Below are positions 43,546-53,605 of a stretch of 64,000 bases of DNA, piece by piece. The stretch is from Alicyclobacillus pomorum DSM 14955 (GTDB lineage: Bacteria; Bacillota; Bacilli; Alicyclobacillales; Alicyclobacillaceae). Numbering within the stretch: the first letter of the stretch is position 1; every line of letters starts with the position of its first letter. Location of the stretch: contig NZ_AXAR01000003.1 of NCBI RefSeq assembly GCF_000472905.1, forward strand, positions 65,054 through 129,053. The letters run 5' to 3'. The notes under the pieces were generated by a model. The model saw only the letters and a list, made by a program, of their open reading frames with translations, ran no database searches and was not told the origin of the DNA. The position numbers were made by a program, and so were the translations under genes.

Positions 43546-44838
43546 ATGACGGTGAAATGGGAAAAAACAGAGGCGAACGTCGGCGTTCTCGAAGTGGAGG
43601 TCGACAAAGATAGATTCTCTGAAGCGTTGGACGTTGCTTTCAAAAAAGTTGTCCAGCGTGTGAATGTACCCGGTTTCCGAAAGGGAAAGGTTCCACGCAA
43701 ACTGTTTGAGTCCCGTTTCGGGGTAGAGTCTCTGTATCAAGATGCAGTGGACTATCTGTTGCCGCGTGCATACGATGAAGCGGTTCGCGAATCCGGTATC
43801 GAACCAGTCGCCTTGCCGGACGTGGACGTTGTTCAACTGGAAGCGGGTAAGCCGTTTATCTTCAAGGCAAAGGTGACGGTGAAGCCGGAGGTCGAGTTGG
43901 GCGATTACAAAGGGCTTGAAATCAAGGACAAGCCGTTTGAAGTGGACGACAATGCAGTCAACGAGGAATTGGAACAGATTCGAAAGCAACATGCGCAAAT
44001 TGACGTCGTCGAGGACGGCCAAGTTGAGCAAGGAGACATTGTAAACATTGATTTTCAGGGCACCGTCGACGGTGAGGCGTTCGAAGGCGGGGAAGCCGAA
44101 AACTATCAGTTGGAAATCGGTTCCGGCATGTTCATCGCTGGTTTCGAAGAACAACTGGTGGGTATGAAACCTGGTGAGGAGCGGGACATCGAGGTCACCT
44201 TCCCAGAGGACTACCATGTCAAAGCGCTTGCGGGCAAAGTGGCGAAATTCGATGTCGTACTGCATGACATCAAGCGCAAGCACCTGCGTGAACTGAATGA
44301 CGAATTCGTTCAGGAAATCAGTGACTTCCAGACGGTAGACGAGTTCGTCGAGGACTTGAAGAAGCAGTTGGAAAGCCGCAAGGAACAAGAACATAAGCGC
44401 TATCTCGAAGACGAAGCAGTTCAGGCTGCGGTGGCTGCCGCGAAGGTAGATATCCCGCAAGTCATGATTGATCACGAAGCGGATCACCTGGTGCAAAACT
44501 TCGCACAGCAGTTACAAATGCAGCAGATTCCGTTTGACGCGTACCTGGAGTTTACCGGTCAAACCCGCGAAGAACTGCGTGGTCAATTCATGGAATCTGC
44601 AGAGAAGAGTGTTCGCACGGCGCTGGTTCTGGAGGCCATTGCGAAGAAGGAAGGGCTGGAGCCTTCTGACGAAGATGTCGATGCGGAACTGCAGAAGATT
44701 GCTGAGTCTGCGGGTCTCGAGGTCGAACGCGTCAAGCAGATGCTCAGCCTTCGTGATCCAGGACTGAATTCCTTCCGGAACGACTTAAGAACCCAAAAGA
44801 CGGTCGCTTTCCTGGTGGAACATAGCAAAATCGTGTGA
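43546..44838 (+). CDS. tig: Trigger factor
   Basis: A 430-residue ribosome-associated chaperone and peptidyl-prolyl isomerase. The ribosome-binding loop reads 'GFRKGKVPRKLFESRFG' (near residue 44), the FKBP-like PPIase domain spans about residues 150-245 ('VNIDFQGTVDGEAFEGG'), and the helical chaperone domain makes up the rest. GGGGAGGAACTTGACAC precedes the ATG. It opens the folding and proteolysis block with clpP, clpX and the lon genes. Confidence 0.96.
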   Translation: MTVKWEKTEANVGVLEVEVDKDRFSEALDVAFKKVVQRVNVPGFRKGKVPRKLFESRFGVESLYQDAVDYLLPRAYDEAVRESGIEPVALPDVDVVQLEAGKPFIFKAKVTVKPEVELGDYKGLEIKDKPFEVDDNAVNEELEQIRKQHAQIDVVEDGQVEQGDIVNIDFQGTVDGEAFEGGEAENYQLEIGSGMFIAGFEEQLVGMKPGEERDIEVTFPEDYHVKALAGKVAKFDVVLHDIKRKHLRELNDEFVQEISDFQTVDEFVEDLKKQLESRKEQEHKRYLEDEAVQAAVAAAKVDIPQVMIDHEADHLVQNFAQQLQMQQIPFDAYLEFTGQTREELRGQFMESAEKSVRTALVLEAIAKKEGLEPSDEDVDAELQKIAESAGLEVERVKQMLSLRDPGLNSFRNDLRTQKTVAFLVEHSKIV

Positions 44839-44875
44839 ATTCGTGTACAATAAATCTACATAGGGTGTTTTAGCG

Positions 44876-44910
44876 ACAAGGCACGATGATATACCGTGCC
44901 TTGTTTTCTC
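44876..44910 (+). terminator. Terminator after tig
   Basis: A perfect 10-bp stem ACAAGGCACG/CGTGCCTTGT, a nine-base loop and a TTTCTC tail. Confidence 0.85.
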
Positions 44911-44969
44911 AAACCAGTGATTTGCAAACAATCTCTGCGGCCCAAAAGGTCGCGTGCGGAGGGGACGTC

Positions 44970-45557
44970 ATGAGTTTGACGCCAATTGTCATCGAGCAAA
45001 CGAGTCGTGGTGAGCGGTCTTACGACATCTATTCTCGCCTGTTAAAAGACCGAATCATCATTCTCGGCACGCCTATCGATGACTATGTTGCGAACTCGGT
45101 AGTTGCTCAATTGTTGTTCTTGGCAGCGGATGACCCGGAACGGGATATTCAGCTATATATCAACAGCCCTGGCGGATCTGTGACAGCTGGGTTTGCCATT
45201 TACGACACGATGCAACACATCAAGCCCGACGTGTCCACCATGTGCATTGGCATGGCGGCGAGCATGGGCGCATTTCTGTTGGCTGCTGGCGCAAAGGGCA
45301 AACGCTACGCGCTGCCGAACAGCGAAATCATGATTCACCAGCCGCTGGGCGGAGTGCAAGGGCAGGCATCCGACATTAAAATCCACGCAGATTGGATTTT
45401 AAAGACGAAGGAAAAACTAAACCGAATCCTGTCTGAAAGGACCGGGCAACCGTTGGAAAAAATTGAACGGGATACTGACCGGGACAACTTCCTCTCTGCC
45501 GAAGAAGCGAAGGCATACGGTTTGATTGACGATGTGATTGTGGGAACCGGCGCGTAA
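44970..45557 (+). CDS. clpP: ATP-dependent Clp protease proteolytic subunit
   Basis: A 195-residue serine protease. The catalytic Ser98 ('GMAASMGAF') and His123 ('IMIHQPLGG') are at the standard positions, with the Asp expected in the '[14 protein letters not shown]' region. The ATG at 44970 has GGAGGGG upstream; the 28-residue extension to 44886 overlaps the tig terminator. It forms the barrel that ClpX feeds. No CtsR heptad repeats or CIRCE element are visible upstream. An inverted repeat (CGTTCAT/ATGAACG) lies in the gap before clpX. Confidence 0.96.
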   Translation: MSLTPIVIEQTSRGERSYDIYSRLLKDRIIILGTPIDDYVANSVVAQLLFLAADDPERDIQLYINSPGGSVTAGFAIYDTMQHIKPDVSTMCIGMAASMGAFLLAAGAKGKRYALPNSEIMIHQPLGGVQGQASDIKIHADWILKTKEKLNRILSERTGQPLEKIERDTDRDNFLSAEEAKAYGLIDDVIVGTGA

Positions 45558-45643
45558 CACCTTGTCCGGACCTCTACAGTGGCGTTCATCGGCGCGTAAC
45601 GCGTACAGATCTATGAACGTCCTTTATAAAGGGAGGGAACGCA

Positions 45644-46918
45644 ATGTTCAAGTTCAATGACGAGAAAGGTCAGCTGAAGTGTTCCTTCTGCGGGAAAACG
45701 CAGGAACAGGTGCGCAAGCTGGTTGCCGGACCAGGTGTATACATTTGTGATGAGTGCATCGAGTTGTGTAACGAAATCGTGGAGGAACAACTTGGCGAAG
45801 AAGAGGAATTCGACCTGAAAGAGGTTCCGAAACCGACAGAGATCAAGTCCATTCTTGACCAGTATGTGATTGGTCAGGAGGCTGCAAAGAAGTCTCTGTC
45901 CGTTGCGGTCTACAACCACTACAAGCGGATCAACAGCCGTTCGTCCAAAGGTGACGACGTCGAGTTGTCGAAGAGCAACATTCTGTTGATTGGGCCAACC
46001 GGTAGCGGTAAGACGTTGCTTGCGCAAACCTTGGCGAGGATTCTCAACGTACCGTTTGCGATTGCGGATGCGACCTCTCTCACGGAAGCTGGGTACGTGG
46101 GTGAAGATGTTGAGAACATCCTCCTGAAGCTCATTCAAGCGGCTGACTACGATGTGGAAAAGGCTGAGCGAGGCATTATCTACATCGATGAGATTGATAA
46201 AATTGCCCGTAAGTCGGAAAACCCTTCCATCACTCGGGACGTTTCTGGCGAAGGCGTTCAGCAGGCACTGTTGAAGATTCTGGAGGGAACTGTGGCCAGC
46301 GTGCCTCCGCAAGGTGGGCGAAAGCATCCGCACCAGGAGTTCATCCAGATTGACACGACGAATATTTTGTTCATCTGCGGTGGTGCCTTTGACGGCATTG
46401 AGCCGATTATCAAGCGTCGCCTGGGACGCAAAGTCATTGGATTCGGTGCCGCTGGGAACACCACGGAAGCCGCTTCAAACAATGTTCTGCAGCACGTGCT
46501 TCCGGAAGACCTCTTGAAGTTTGGGTTGATTCCAGAGTTCGTCGGACGTCTACCGGTTGTAACGACGCTGGAGATGTTGGATGAATCCGCGTTGAAGAGA
46601 ATTTTGACTGAGCCGAAGAACGCTTTAGTCAAACAGTTCCAGAAGTTGCTGGAGATGGACGACGTCGTGCTCGAGTTCCACGAAGACGCGTTAGCTTATA
46701 TCGCGAAAGAAGCGATTAAGCGCGGTACCGGCGCACGTGGACTCAGGGCGATTATCGAATCCATCATGCTGGACGTGATGTATGAATTGCCGTCGCGAGA
46801 CGACGTCAAGAAGTGCATCATTACCAAGGAGTCTGCCGCCCGTGAACAAGGACCCATTTTGCTCGGCAAGGACGGTAAGGCCACAAAGATTATGATTAAG
46901 TCCGAAGAAACTGCATAA
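45644..46918 (+). CDS. clpX: ATP-dependent Clp protease ATP-binding subunit ClpX
   Basis: A 424-residue AAA+ unfoldase. The N-terminal zinc-binding domain has 'CSFCGK' and 'CDECIELC'. Walker A is '[12 protein letters not shown]', Walker B '[11 protein letters not shown]', and sensor 2 '[12 protein letters not shown]'. It delivers substrates to ClpP encoded just upstream. AAAGGGAGGGAAC precedes the ATG. Followed by a strong terminator. Confidence 0.97.
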   Translation: MFKFNDEKGQLKCSFCGKTQEQVRKLVAGPGVYICDECIELCNEIVEEQLGEEEEFDLKEVPKPTEIKSILDQYVIGQEAAKKSLSVAVYNHYKRINSRSSKGDDVELSKSNILLIGPTGSGKTLLAQTLARILNVPFAIADATSLTEAGYVGEDVENILLKLIQAADYDVEKAERGIIYIDEIDKIARKSENPSITRDVSGEGVQQALLKILEGTVASVPPQGGRKHPHQEFIQIDTTNILFICGGAFDGIEPIIKRRLGRKVIGFGAAGNTTEAASNNVLQHVLPEDLLKFGLIPEFVGRLPVVTTLEMLDESALKRILTEPKNALVKQFQKLLEMDDVVLEFHEDALAYIAKEAIKRGTGARGLRAIIESIMLDVMYELPSRDDVKKCIITKESAAREQGPILLGKDGKATKIMIKSEETA

Positions 46919-46931
46919 GACAGGAATGGCA

Positions 46932-46970
46932 AGCGCCTGTCCGGGACACCCGGGCAGGCGCTTTTTGTTT
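46932..46970 (+). terminator. Terminator after clpX
   Basis: A 12-bp stem (AGCGCCTGTCCG with its complement, one G-U pair), an eight-base loop and a TTTTTGTTT tail. Confidence 0.93.
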
Positions 46971-46995
46971 ATGGTCCCACTTCCGGGGCAATACT
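46967..46995 (+). promoter_or_regulatory. Sigma-F-type promoter for lonB
   Basis: GTTTA at 46967-46971, a 15-base spacer and GGCAATACT at 46987-46995 match the sigma-F pattern (GYWTA and GGNNANANT). B. subtilis lonB is sigma-F dependent. The -35 box overlaps the tail of the clpX terminator. Confidence 0.65.
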
Positions 46996-47033
46996 ATCAG
47001 GTATCTGATAGCGAAAACAGGGAGGGGTTTATC

Positions 47034-48728
47034 GTGAGCGCTACCATTTTGGCTGTCATTCAGGTGTTCTTTGCTGTGGTGATTGGCCTATATTTCTGGA
47101 ATTTGCTCAAAACGCAAAACAGCAACCGCAACGCGATAGAACGTGAGTCTCGCAAGGAATTAGACAAGCTGCGGAAAATGCGCGCTGTGTCACTCAGTGA
47201 GCCGCTGTCCGAAAGGACTCGGCCGGCAACCATGAAGGATATCGTCGGACAAAAGGATGGACTCAAGGCGTTGCGTGCGGCACTGTGCGGCCCGAATCCT
47301 CAGCACGTGTTAATTTACGGCCCCCCTGGTGTGGGCAAGACGGCGGCGGCGCGCGTTGTTCTCGAAGAAGCGAAAAAGAGCCTAGGTTCTCCGTTCGGAT
47401 CTGATGCAAAATTTGTAGAAATCGACGCAACCACGGCGCGCTTTGATGAGCGCGGCATCGCGGACCCGCTGATTGGTTCTGTGCACGACCCGATTTACCA
47501 AGGCGCAGGTGCGATGGGCATGGCCGGCATTCCACAACCCAAAGCCGGCGCCGTGACCAAGGCGCACGGCGGCATGTTGTTTATCGACGAGATTGGAGAA
47601 CTCCATCCGATTCAGATGAATAAATTGCTGAAAGTTCTGGAGGATCGTAAAGTTTTTCTGGAAAGTGCGTACTACAGCAGTGAAGACAGTTCGATTCCCC
47701 CTCACGTTCACGACATCTTCCAGAACGGATTGCCCGCCGACTTCCGACTCGTCGGAGCAACCACCCGGTCGCCAGAAGACATTCCACCAGCCATTCGGTC
47801 GCGCTGTCTCGAGATTTTCTTCCGTCCATTGACGAAGGAAGAGATTGCAGAGGTCGTCCGCAAAGCAACTGACAAGGTTTGCATGACCATGTCCGATAAC
47901 GCCGTGGAAGAGATTGCGAAGTACGCCACCAATGGACGGGAAGCAGTGAACATTGTACAAATCGCAGGTGGCCTGGCCCTGACGGAACAGCGCAATTGCA
48001 TCAAGCTGGAAGACGTCCAGTGGGTGATTCAGTTTAGCCAGTTGAATCCTCGCCCGGATCACAAGATTCACGCGCAGTCGCAGGTCGGTGTGGTCAACGG
48101 TCTCGCGGTATACGGCCCAAGCCTCGGCGTGCTGCTTGAGATTGAGGTGACGGCGACACCCGCGGCCCGGAAGGGAAAGGGAAACGTGTGTATGACCGGA
48201 TTGGTGGAAGAGGAAACCCTCAGTTCCGGCGCAAGGAGCATTCGGAGAAAGTCGATGGCGCGTGGTTCGCTCGACAACGTGTTGACCGCTCTTCACCGAT
48301 TTGCCGGGGTGAACGCAGCGGACTACGACTTGCACATCAACTTCCCTGGGGGAATGCCGGTCGATGGTCCAAGCGCGGGGATTGCCATGGCGACAGCGAT
48401 ATACTCTGCTGTGACCGGGCGGCCTGTTCAGAACACGGTGGCCATGACAGGGGAGATTTCCATCCACGGTTACGTGCGGCCGGTCGGTGGCGTTCCTGCA
48501 AAAATTGACGCTGCAAAGCAAGCGGGCGCTTCCGCCGTGATTATCCCCAAAGAGAACTGGCAAGAGACATTTCTGCAGTACGAAGGGACGAAGATCATCC
48601 CGGTGGAACGTATCGAAGACGTCCTGCGACTTGCGCTGGTTGGTGGACTGGATGAAAGCCACAGTTTTGATTCTTCTATCCCCGCTGCACACACGTCCGT
48701 GAATGCCATCGTTCCCTCGGCACAGTAG
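47034..48728 (+). CDS. lonB: Sporulation-specific membrane-linked protease LonB
   Basis: A 564-residue Lon-type protease (B. subtilis LonB is about 550). The GTG at 47034 follows GGGAGGGG. An N-terminal membrane helix (residues about 3-22) replaces the large substrate domain of LonA. Walker A is '[12 protein letters not shown]' (residues about 96-107) and the proteolytic dyad is Ser447 ('DGPSAGIAM') and Lys490 ('VPAKIDAAKQ'). It acts in the forespore. It has its own sigma-F-like promoter between housekeeping clpX and lonA. Confidence 0.93.
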   Translation: MSATILAVIQVFFAVVIGLYFWNLLKTQNSNRNAIERESRKELDKLRKMRAVSLSEPLSERTRPATMKDIVGQKDGLKALRAALCGPNPQHVLIYGPPGVGKTAAARVVLEEAKKSLGSPFGSDAKFVEIDATTARFDERGIADPLIGSVHDPIYQGAGAMGMAGIPQPKAGAVTKAHGGMLFIDEIGELHPIQMNKLLKVLEDRKVFLESAYYSSEDSSIPPHVHDIFQNGLPADFRLVGATTRSPEDIPPAIRSRCLEIFFRPLTKEEIAEVVRKATDKVCMTMSDNAVEEIAKYATNGREAVNIVQIAGGLALTEQRNCIKLEDVQWVIQFSQLNPRPDHKIHAQSQVGVVNGLAVYGPSLGVLLEIEVTATPAARKGKGNVCMTGLVEEETLSSGARSIRRKSMARGSLDNVLTALHRFAGVNAADYDLHINFPGGMPVDGPSAGIAMATAIYSAVTGRPVQNTVAMTGEISIHGYVRPVGGVPAKIDAAKQAGASAVIIPKENWQETFLQYEGTKIIPVERIEDVLRLALVGGLDESHSFDSSIPAAHTSVNAIVPSAQ

Positions 48729-48740
48729 CCTCTTCGGGTA

Positions 48741-48769
48741 TCACGCCCTGATGATCCATCAGGGCGTGA
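48741..48769. repeat. 13-bp palindromic hairpin between lonB and lonA
   Basis: TCACGCCCTGATG and its complement CATCAGGGCGTGA flank three bases. There is no T-run, so it is either a weak terminator or an operator upstream of lonA. Confidence 0.65.
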
Positions 48770-48921
48770 AAGCTGTGCATGGGTTGCCCAATTAGACTTT
48801 GCCACTGCATTTTTGTACAATTAAGGCCAATTCGAAACCGTCCTTGCACAGCCGACGGAGGTAGTGTATCAATGAATTCGCGATACCATGTTGTTTCAGG
48901 GTAGACTCGGGGGTGGAAAAC

Positions 48922-51336
48922 ATGGTTGCTGAAAAGACGATAGACGTATTTCCACTGTTGCCGCTACGCGGACTGCTGGTCTATCCGGCGATGGTTTTAC
49001 ATTTTGATGTCGGGCGTGACAAGTCCATCAAAGCATTGGAAAAGGCAATGGTGGGTGAACACTTGATATTGTTGACCTCTCAGGAGGATGGACAAATTGA
49101 CGAGCCGACCCCGGATGACTTATATTCCGTGGGCACGATTGCTCGAGTGAAACAAATGATGAAGCTGCCGAATGGCACGATTCGCGTCCTCGTTGAAGGG
49201 GTTGAACGCGCAAAGATTGAAGAGTTCACTCGGGTGGACGAGTGGTTTGAGGTTCGTGTGCGTCGGCATGCGGATGATTCAAACAGCGACAGGAGTCCTG
49301 AACTTCAGGCGATGATGCGCTCGCTGTTGCAGCAATTTGAGCAATACGTGAAGTTGTCCAAAAAAGTCGACCAGGAAACCTATGCTTCGGTGATAGACAT
49401 CGAGCATCCAGGGCGTTTGGCGGACGCGATTGCCGCACATTTGCCCTTAAAGATTCGCGATAAACAGGAAATCCTGGAATCGTTCGACGTCCGTGAGCGC
49501 CTGGAAAAGGTCCTCCAAGTGCTGTCGGATGAACGAGAAGTCCTCGAACTGGAGAAGAAGATTCACCAACGCGTGCGCAAGCAAATGGAGCGGACGCAGA
49601 AAGAGTACTACCTGCGTGAGCAAATGAAAGCCATTCAGAAAGAGCTCGGCGAGCGCGAAGGGCGTGCAGGTGAAGTCGAGGAATTGCGCGCAGCCATGCA
49701 GGAGAAGAACTTGCCGCCACAAGTGGTCGAGCGCCTGGAAAAGGAACTCGACAGACTGGAGCGGATCCCTCCTTCTTCGGCCGAAGGCACTGTCGCGCGC
49801 ACATACATCGACTGGTTACTTGCACTGCCATGGCTGGATGCTGCGTCGTCCAAGGTTGACCTGAAGAAAGCCGAGCGTATTTTGCAAGAGGAGCATTACG
49901 GACTGGAAAAGGTCAAAGAGCGTATTCTCGAGTTTCTAGCGGTGCAGAAACTGGTGGAACGGCAAGCAGGCCCGATTATTTGCTTGGCTGGCCCGCCCGG
50001 TGTGGGCAAGACCTCTTTGGCGAGGTCCATTGCCTCGTCTTTGAATCGGCCGTTTGTGCGGGTCTCTCTGGGTGGTGTCCGGGATGAGGCGGAGATTCGC
50101 GGCCATCGACGTACGTATATCGGGGCGCTACCTGGTCGCATTATTCAGGGCATCAAGCAGACCGGAAAGCGGAACCCCGTGTTCCTGCTGGACGAGATAG
50201 ACAAGATGGCGAGCGACTTCAGGGGGGACCCAGCATCCGCCATGTTGGAAGTGCTCGACCCTGAGCAGAACCACGCGTTCTCCGACCATTACATAGAAAT
50301 TCCGTTTGACTTGTCCGACGTGTTGTTCATCACGACGGCGAACAACGTGTACCAAATTCCGGGCCCGTTGCGGGACAGAATGGAAGTCATTCAACTCTCG
50401 GGCTATACCGAGTTGGAAAAACTTCAGATTGTGAAACACCACCTGTTGCCAAAGCAAAAGAAGCAACACGGATTGTCCGGCGACAAGCTGAGGATTTCGG
50501 ACGAGGTGCTCATGCAGCTCATCCGCGATTACACGCGGGAGGCCGGCGTCCGCCAACTGGACCGACTCGTGGCCGCCGTTTGCCGAAAAGTTGCGCGCCT
50601 CGTCGCAGAAGGCGAGAAGCGCAGAGTCACCGTGAATGCACAGCTCCTGGTCGAGTTCCTCGGTCCTGCCCTGTACCGCCATGGTGTGATGGAAGAGGAG
50701 GATCAGGTGGGCGTTGTGACGGGGCTGGCCTGGACCCAGGTTGGTGGCGACACGTTAACCATCGAGGTTTCGGTCGTACCGGGCAAGGGGAAGGTGATGA
50801 TTACGGGCCAATTGGGCGATGTGATGCGTGAAAGTGCCCAGACAGCGCTATCGTACGTGCGGTCTCGTGCACAATCCCTCGGTATCCCCACGGACTTCGC
50901 GGAGAAGGTTGACATTCACGTTCACGTCCCTGAGGGGGCCATTCCGAAGGACGGACCTTCGGCAGGCATCACCATGGCCACCGCCATTGCCTCTGCATTG
51001 AGTCACCGTCCTGTCAATCGGCGGGTCGCGATGACGGGGGAAATCACGTTGCGTGGGCGCGTGTTGCCAATTGGCGGATTGAAGGAGAAGAGCTTGGCAG
51101 CACACCGTGCAGGAATTGACACCATCCTATTTCCGGAAGGGAATCAGAAGGACTTGCGAGATATCCCGGATTCGGTCAAGTCTGCCGTGAAGTTTTTACC
51201 GGTCAAGCACATGGACGAAGTATTAGCACACGCGTTGCTACCCAAGGTCGATGACGAAGAACCGGGGTTGTCCCCGCTGTTCGGGTCACTTCCCAACCTC
51301 ACCGAGGGGTTTGGAGAAGAGGGGGCTCATCAGTGA
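48922..51336 (+). CDS. lonA: ATP-dependent protease La
   Basis: An 804-residue cytosolic Lon protease. The N-terminal substrate domain (about 1-310) is followed by the AAA+ module with Walker A '[12 protein letters not shown]' (from residue 357), Walker B '[11 protein letters not shown]', and the protease domain with Ser680 ('DGPSAGITM') and Lys723 ('LKEKSLAAH'). ATG at 48922 follows TCGGGGGTGG. It degrades damaged and regulatory proteins. It overlaps engB (GTGA). Confidence 0.97.
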   Translation: MVAEKTIDVFPLLPLRGLLVYPAMVLHFDVGRDKSIKALEKAMVGEHLILLTSQEDGQIDEPTPDDLYSVGTIARVKQMMKLPNGTIRVLVEGVERAKIEEFTRVDEWFEVRVRRHADDSNSDRSPELQAMMRSLLQQFEQYVKLSKKVDQETYASVIDIEHPGRLADAIAAHLPLKIRDKQEILESFDVRERLEKVLQVLSDEREVLELEKKIHQRVRKQMERTQKEYYLREQMKAIQKELGEREGRAGEVEELRAAMQEKNLPPQVVERLEKELDRLERIPPSSAEGTVARTYIDWLLALPWLDAASSKVDLKKAERILQEEHYGLEKVKERILEFLAVQKLVERQAGPIICLAGPPGVGKTSLARSIASSLNRPFVRVSLGGVRDEAEIRGHRRTYIGALPGRIIQGIKQTGKRNPVFLLDEIDKMASDFRGDPASAMLEVLDPEQNHAFSDHYIEIPFDLSDVLFITTANNVYQIPGPLRDRMEVIQLSGYTELEKLQIVKHHLLPKQKKQHGLSGDKLRISDEVLMQLIRDYTREAGVRQLDRLVAAVCRKVARLVAEGEKRRVTVNAQLLVEFLGPALYRHGVMEEEDQVGVVTGLAWTQVGGDTLTIEVSVVPGKGKVMITGQLGDVMRESAQTALSYVRSRAQSLGIPTDFAEKVDIHVHVPEGAIPKDGPSAGITMATAIASALSHRPVNRRVAMTGEITLRGRVLPIGGLKEKSLAAHRAGIDTILFPEGNQKDLRDIPDSVKSAVKFLPVKHMDEVLAHALLPKVDDEEPGLSPLFGSLPNLTEGFGEEGAHQ

Positions 51337-52004
51337 AACTGAGAAGTGCCACGTTCGAAATCAGCGCCGTCAAACCGGCGCAGTGGCCGACGGATGGACT
51401 TCCAGAATTTGCGTTTGTCGGGCGAAGCAACGTGGGCAAGTCGTCCTTGCTGAACCGGTTACTTGGGCGGAAATCCTTGGCCCGGGTTTCCGCCAAGCCA
51501 GGAAAGACACAGCAGATCAATTTCTACCGGATCAACGACGAGTTCCGGTTTGTGGATTTGCCGGGATACGGCTACGCGCAAGTCAGTAAGCAGGAACGGG
51601 CGCTCTTTGTCCGGTTGATGGAGACGTATTTGACCCATCGAGACTCTTTGCGCCGCGTGATTCACCTCATTGACATCCGTCACGAACCGACGAAGCAAGA
51701 CATCGAAGCGCACCGGTGGTTGCTCACCCTTGGCGTGCCTGTGTGCGTCGTTGCAACAAAACTGGACAAGATCTCAAAATCCGCTGTGAACCCTTCGTTG
51801 GCCACCATCCGGAAAGTCCTGCGGACACCGTACCCAGTCATTGCCGTTTCCTCAGAAAAAAATGTCGGGTTGGACGCGCTGTGGGACATCCTATCTGGCG
51901 ATTTGGCTACGTTGTCAACCACGGAAGACGGGGAGGCGCACGGTGGTGGGGGCAAACAACAGGCTGAGGAGGTCACGGATAGCTCTCGCGGGTGGAATGA
52001 GTGA
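51333..52004 (+). CDS. engB: Ribosome biogenesis GTPase YsxC/EngB
   Basis: A 223-residue TRAFAC GTPase. G1 is '[16 protein letters not shown]', G3 '[12 protein letters not shown]' and G4 '[10 protein letters not shown]'. It assists 50S subunit assembly. The GTG at 51333 overlaps the lonA stop by four bases, the same pairing as lonA-ysxC in B. subtilis. The C-terminus has a short Gly/Glu-rich extension. Confidence 0.95.
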   Translation: MKLRSATFEISAVKPAQWPTDGLPEFAFVGRSNVGKSSLLNRLLGRKSLARVSAKPGKTQQINFYRINDEFRFVDLPGYGYAQVSKQERALFVRLMETYLTHRDSLRRVIHLIDIRHEPTKQDIEAHRWLLTLGVPVCVVATKLDKISKSAVNPSLATIRKVLRTPYPVIAVSSEKNVGLDALWDILSGDLATLSTTEDGEAHGGGGKQQAEEVTDSSRGWNE

Positions 52005-52068
52005 CAGCGTGTCCTGGCAGCCACCAGCCAACCCCACAATTGTCGATGTACCGACACAACTCGAGTGC

Positions 52069-52074
52069 TATAAT
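52069..52074 (+). promoter_or_regulatory. -10 box (TATAAT) likely belonging to a hemA promoter
   Basis: A perfect TATAAT lies in the engB-hemA gap, but I see no convincing -35 box 16-18 bases upstream. The resulting leader before hemA would be about 85 bases. Confidence 0.4.
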
Positions 52075-52166
52075 GACGAAGAGATTGTGTGACAAGGTAT
52101 CATATAGTAACGCACTTGGTTCAAAGTATGAAGGCGGTCCAATTTCCGAAAAGGAGGTGGCCCATC

Positions 52167-53594
52167 TTGCATATCATGGTTGTCGGATTGAATCACAAGA
52201 CAGCGCCCGTGGAACTCCGGGAGCGAGTCAGCATCTCCGATGTGGAATTGGACGACATCCTGAATCAATTTCGACAGACGAGAACAGTCCTCGAAATTGT
52301 TGTACTGTCCACTTGCAATCGCACCGAGTTGTATGCCGTGGTGAACTCCTCGCGAGCCGGAGAAGATTTCTTGGTGCGCTTTCTTTCAGACCGGTGCCAC
52401 ACCGCGCCGGATGGATTGAAACCGCACTTGTACGTGAAATACGGACATTCAGCTGTGACACATTTAATGAAAGTGGCGTCCGGTCTGGACTCTATGGTCA
52501 TTGGCGAGACGCAGATTCTCGGCCAAGTACGCAATGCGTTCCTGACCGCGTCGGACGCCGGCGCGACGGGTGCATTGTTGAATCAGTTGTTCCGTAAAGC
52601 CATACATGTTGGAAAGCGCGCCCAAACCGAAACCACCATCGGACAGAGCGCAGTATCGGTTAGCTATGCCGCTGTCCAGCTCGCCAAGAAAGTGTTTGGC
52701 GACCTCCGAGGACACCGTGTGCTCGTGGTTGGCGCCGGAAAGATGAGCCGACTGACGGCGCAACATCTGTCTTCTGCGGGGATTGAACAAATCTACATTG
52801 CAAACCGCACGTATGAAAAGGCGGAAGACCTTGCCGAGGAGTTCGGTGGGGTTGCGATTTCCTGGGACAACCTGTCGGATGCGCTGGCGGAAGCGGATAT
52901 CGTGATTTCCTCCACAGGGTCTAAGGGCTACGTTTTATCGGAAGCCGTTGTGAGTGAGGCGGTCAAACGGCGTCACCATAAGCCGTTCATGTTGATAGAT
53001 ATTGCGGTCCCGAGGGATATCGAGCCGTCGGTGAGCGGTTTGCGCAATGTGTACCTGTACGACATCGACGACCTGGAAGGGGTCGTTGCTGCCAACTTGG
53101 CAGAGCGGCAACGGCAGGCGGAGGTCGTCGAACGCATGATTGCGACCGCCCTGCAGGAGTACTCCGAGTGGCTGTCCGAACAGGAAGTGGTGCCGCTGAT
53201 TGCCGCGGTCCGAGCGAAGGGCACCGCGATTCAATCGTCCGTGATGGAGAGCCTCAAGCGCAAGTTGCCCGACTTGACGGAACGCGAATTAGAGTTGATT
53301 CACAAGCACACCATGAGCATTGTCAATCAACTCCTGCGTGATCCCGTGCAAAACATGAAGGAATTGGCCATCGCGTCGGGGGGCACGGAACACGTGCGCG
53401 TATTTGCACAATTGTTCGGCCTCACTGATGAAGATTTGCGGAAACACAGCAAAGAGAGCTGGCTCTTCGCCGGCGCCCTGGAAAACGAGGGCGAGGCGAA
53501 GGGGTTCACGGATCTGGTCAAACAGTGGCGGAATCAGCTGCTGCGTGAACCGTCAGCACAGTCCAAAGTCACGCTGCACCCTGTCCTCCGCTAG
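52167..53594 (+). CDS. hemA: Glutamyl-tRNA reductase
   Basis: A 475-residue enzyme that reduces glutamyl-tRNA to glutamate semialdehyde, the first step of C5-pathway haem synthesis. The TTG at 52167 is chosen because AAGGAGG is 9 bases upstream and 'MHIMVVGLNHKTAPVELRE' is the normal HemA start; an upstream extension to 52089 is rejected. The active-site Cys50 is in 'STCNRTELY', and the NADPH site reads 'VLVVGAGKMSRL'. First gene of hemAXCDBL. Confidence 0.96.
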   Translation: MHIMVVGLNHKTAPVELRERVSISDVELDDILNQFRQTRTVLEIVVLSTCNRTELYAVVNSSRAGEDFLVRFLSDRCHTAPDGLKPHLYVKYGHSAVTHLMKVASGLDSMVIGETQILGQVRNAFLTASDAGATGALLNQLFRKAIHVGKRAQTETTIGQSAVSVSYAAVQLAKKVFGDLRGHRVLVVGAGKMSRLTAQHLSSAGIEQIYIANRTYEKAEDLAEEFGGVAISWDNLSDALAEADIVISSTGSKGYVLSEAVVSEAVKRRHHKPFMLIDIAVPRDIEPSVSGLRNVYLYDIDDLEGVVAANLAERQRQAEVVERMIATALQEYSEWLSEQEVVPLIAAVRAKGTAIQSSVMESLKRKLPDLTERELELIHKHTMSIVNQLLRDPVQNMKELAIASGGTEHVRVFAQLFGLTDEDLRKHSKESWLFAGALENEGEAKGFTDLVKQWRNQLLREPSAQSKVTLHPVLR

Positions 53595-53605
53595 GGGTTG
53601 TGGAC

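Noticed and set aside
44839-44969. CtsR or CIRCE control site before clpP
   Set aside because: Neither the GGTCAAA-type heptad pair nor the CIRCE arms are present; only the tig terminator is clear.
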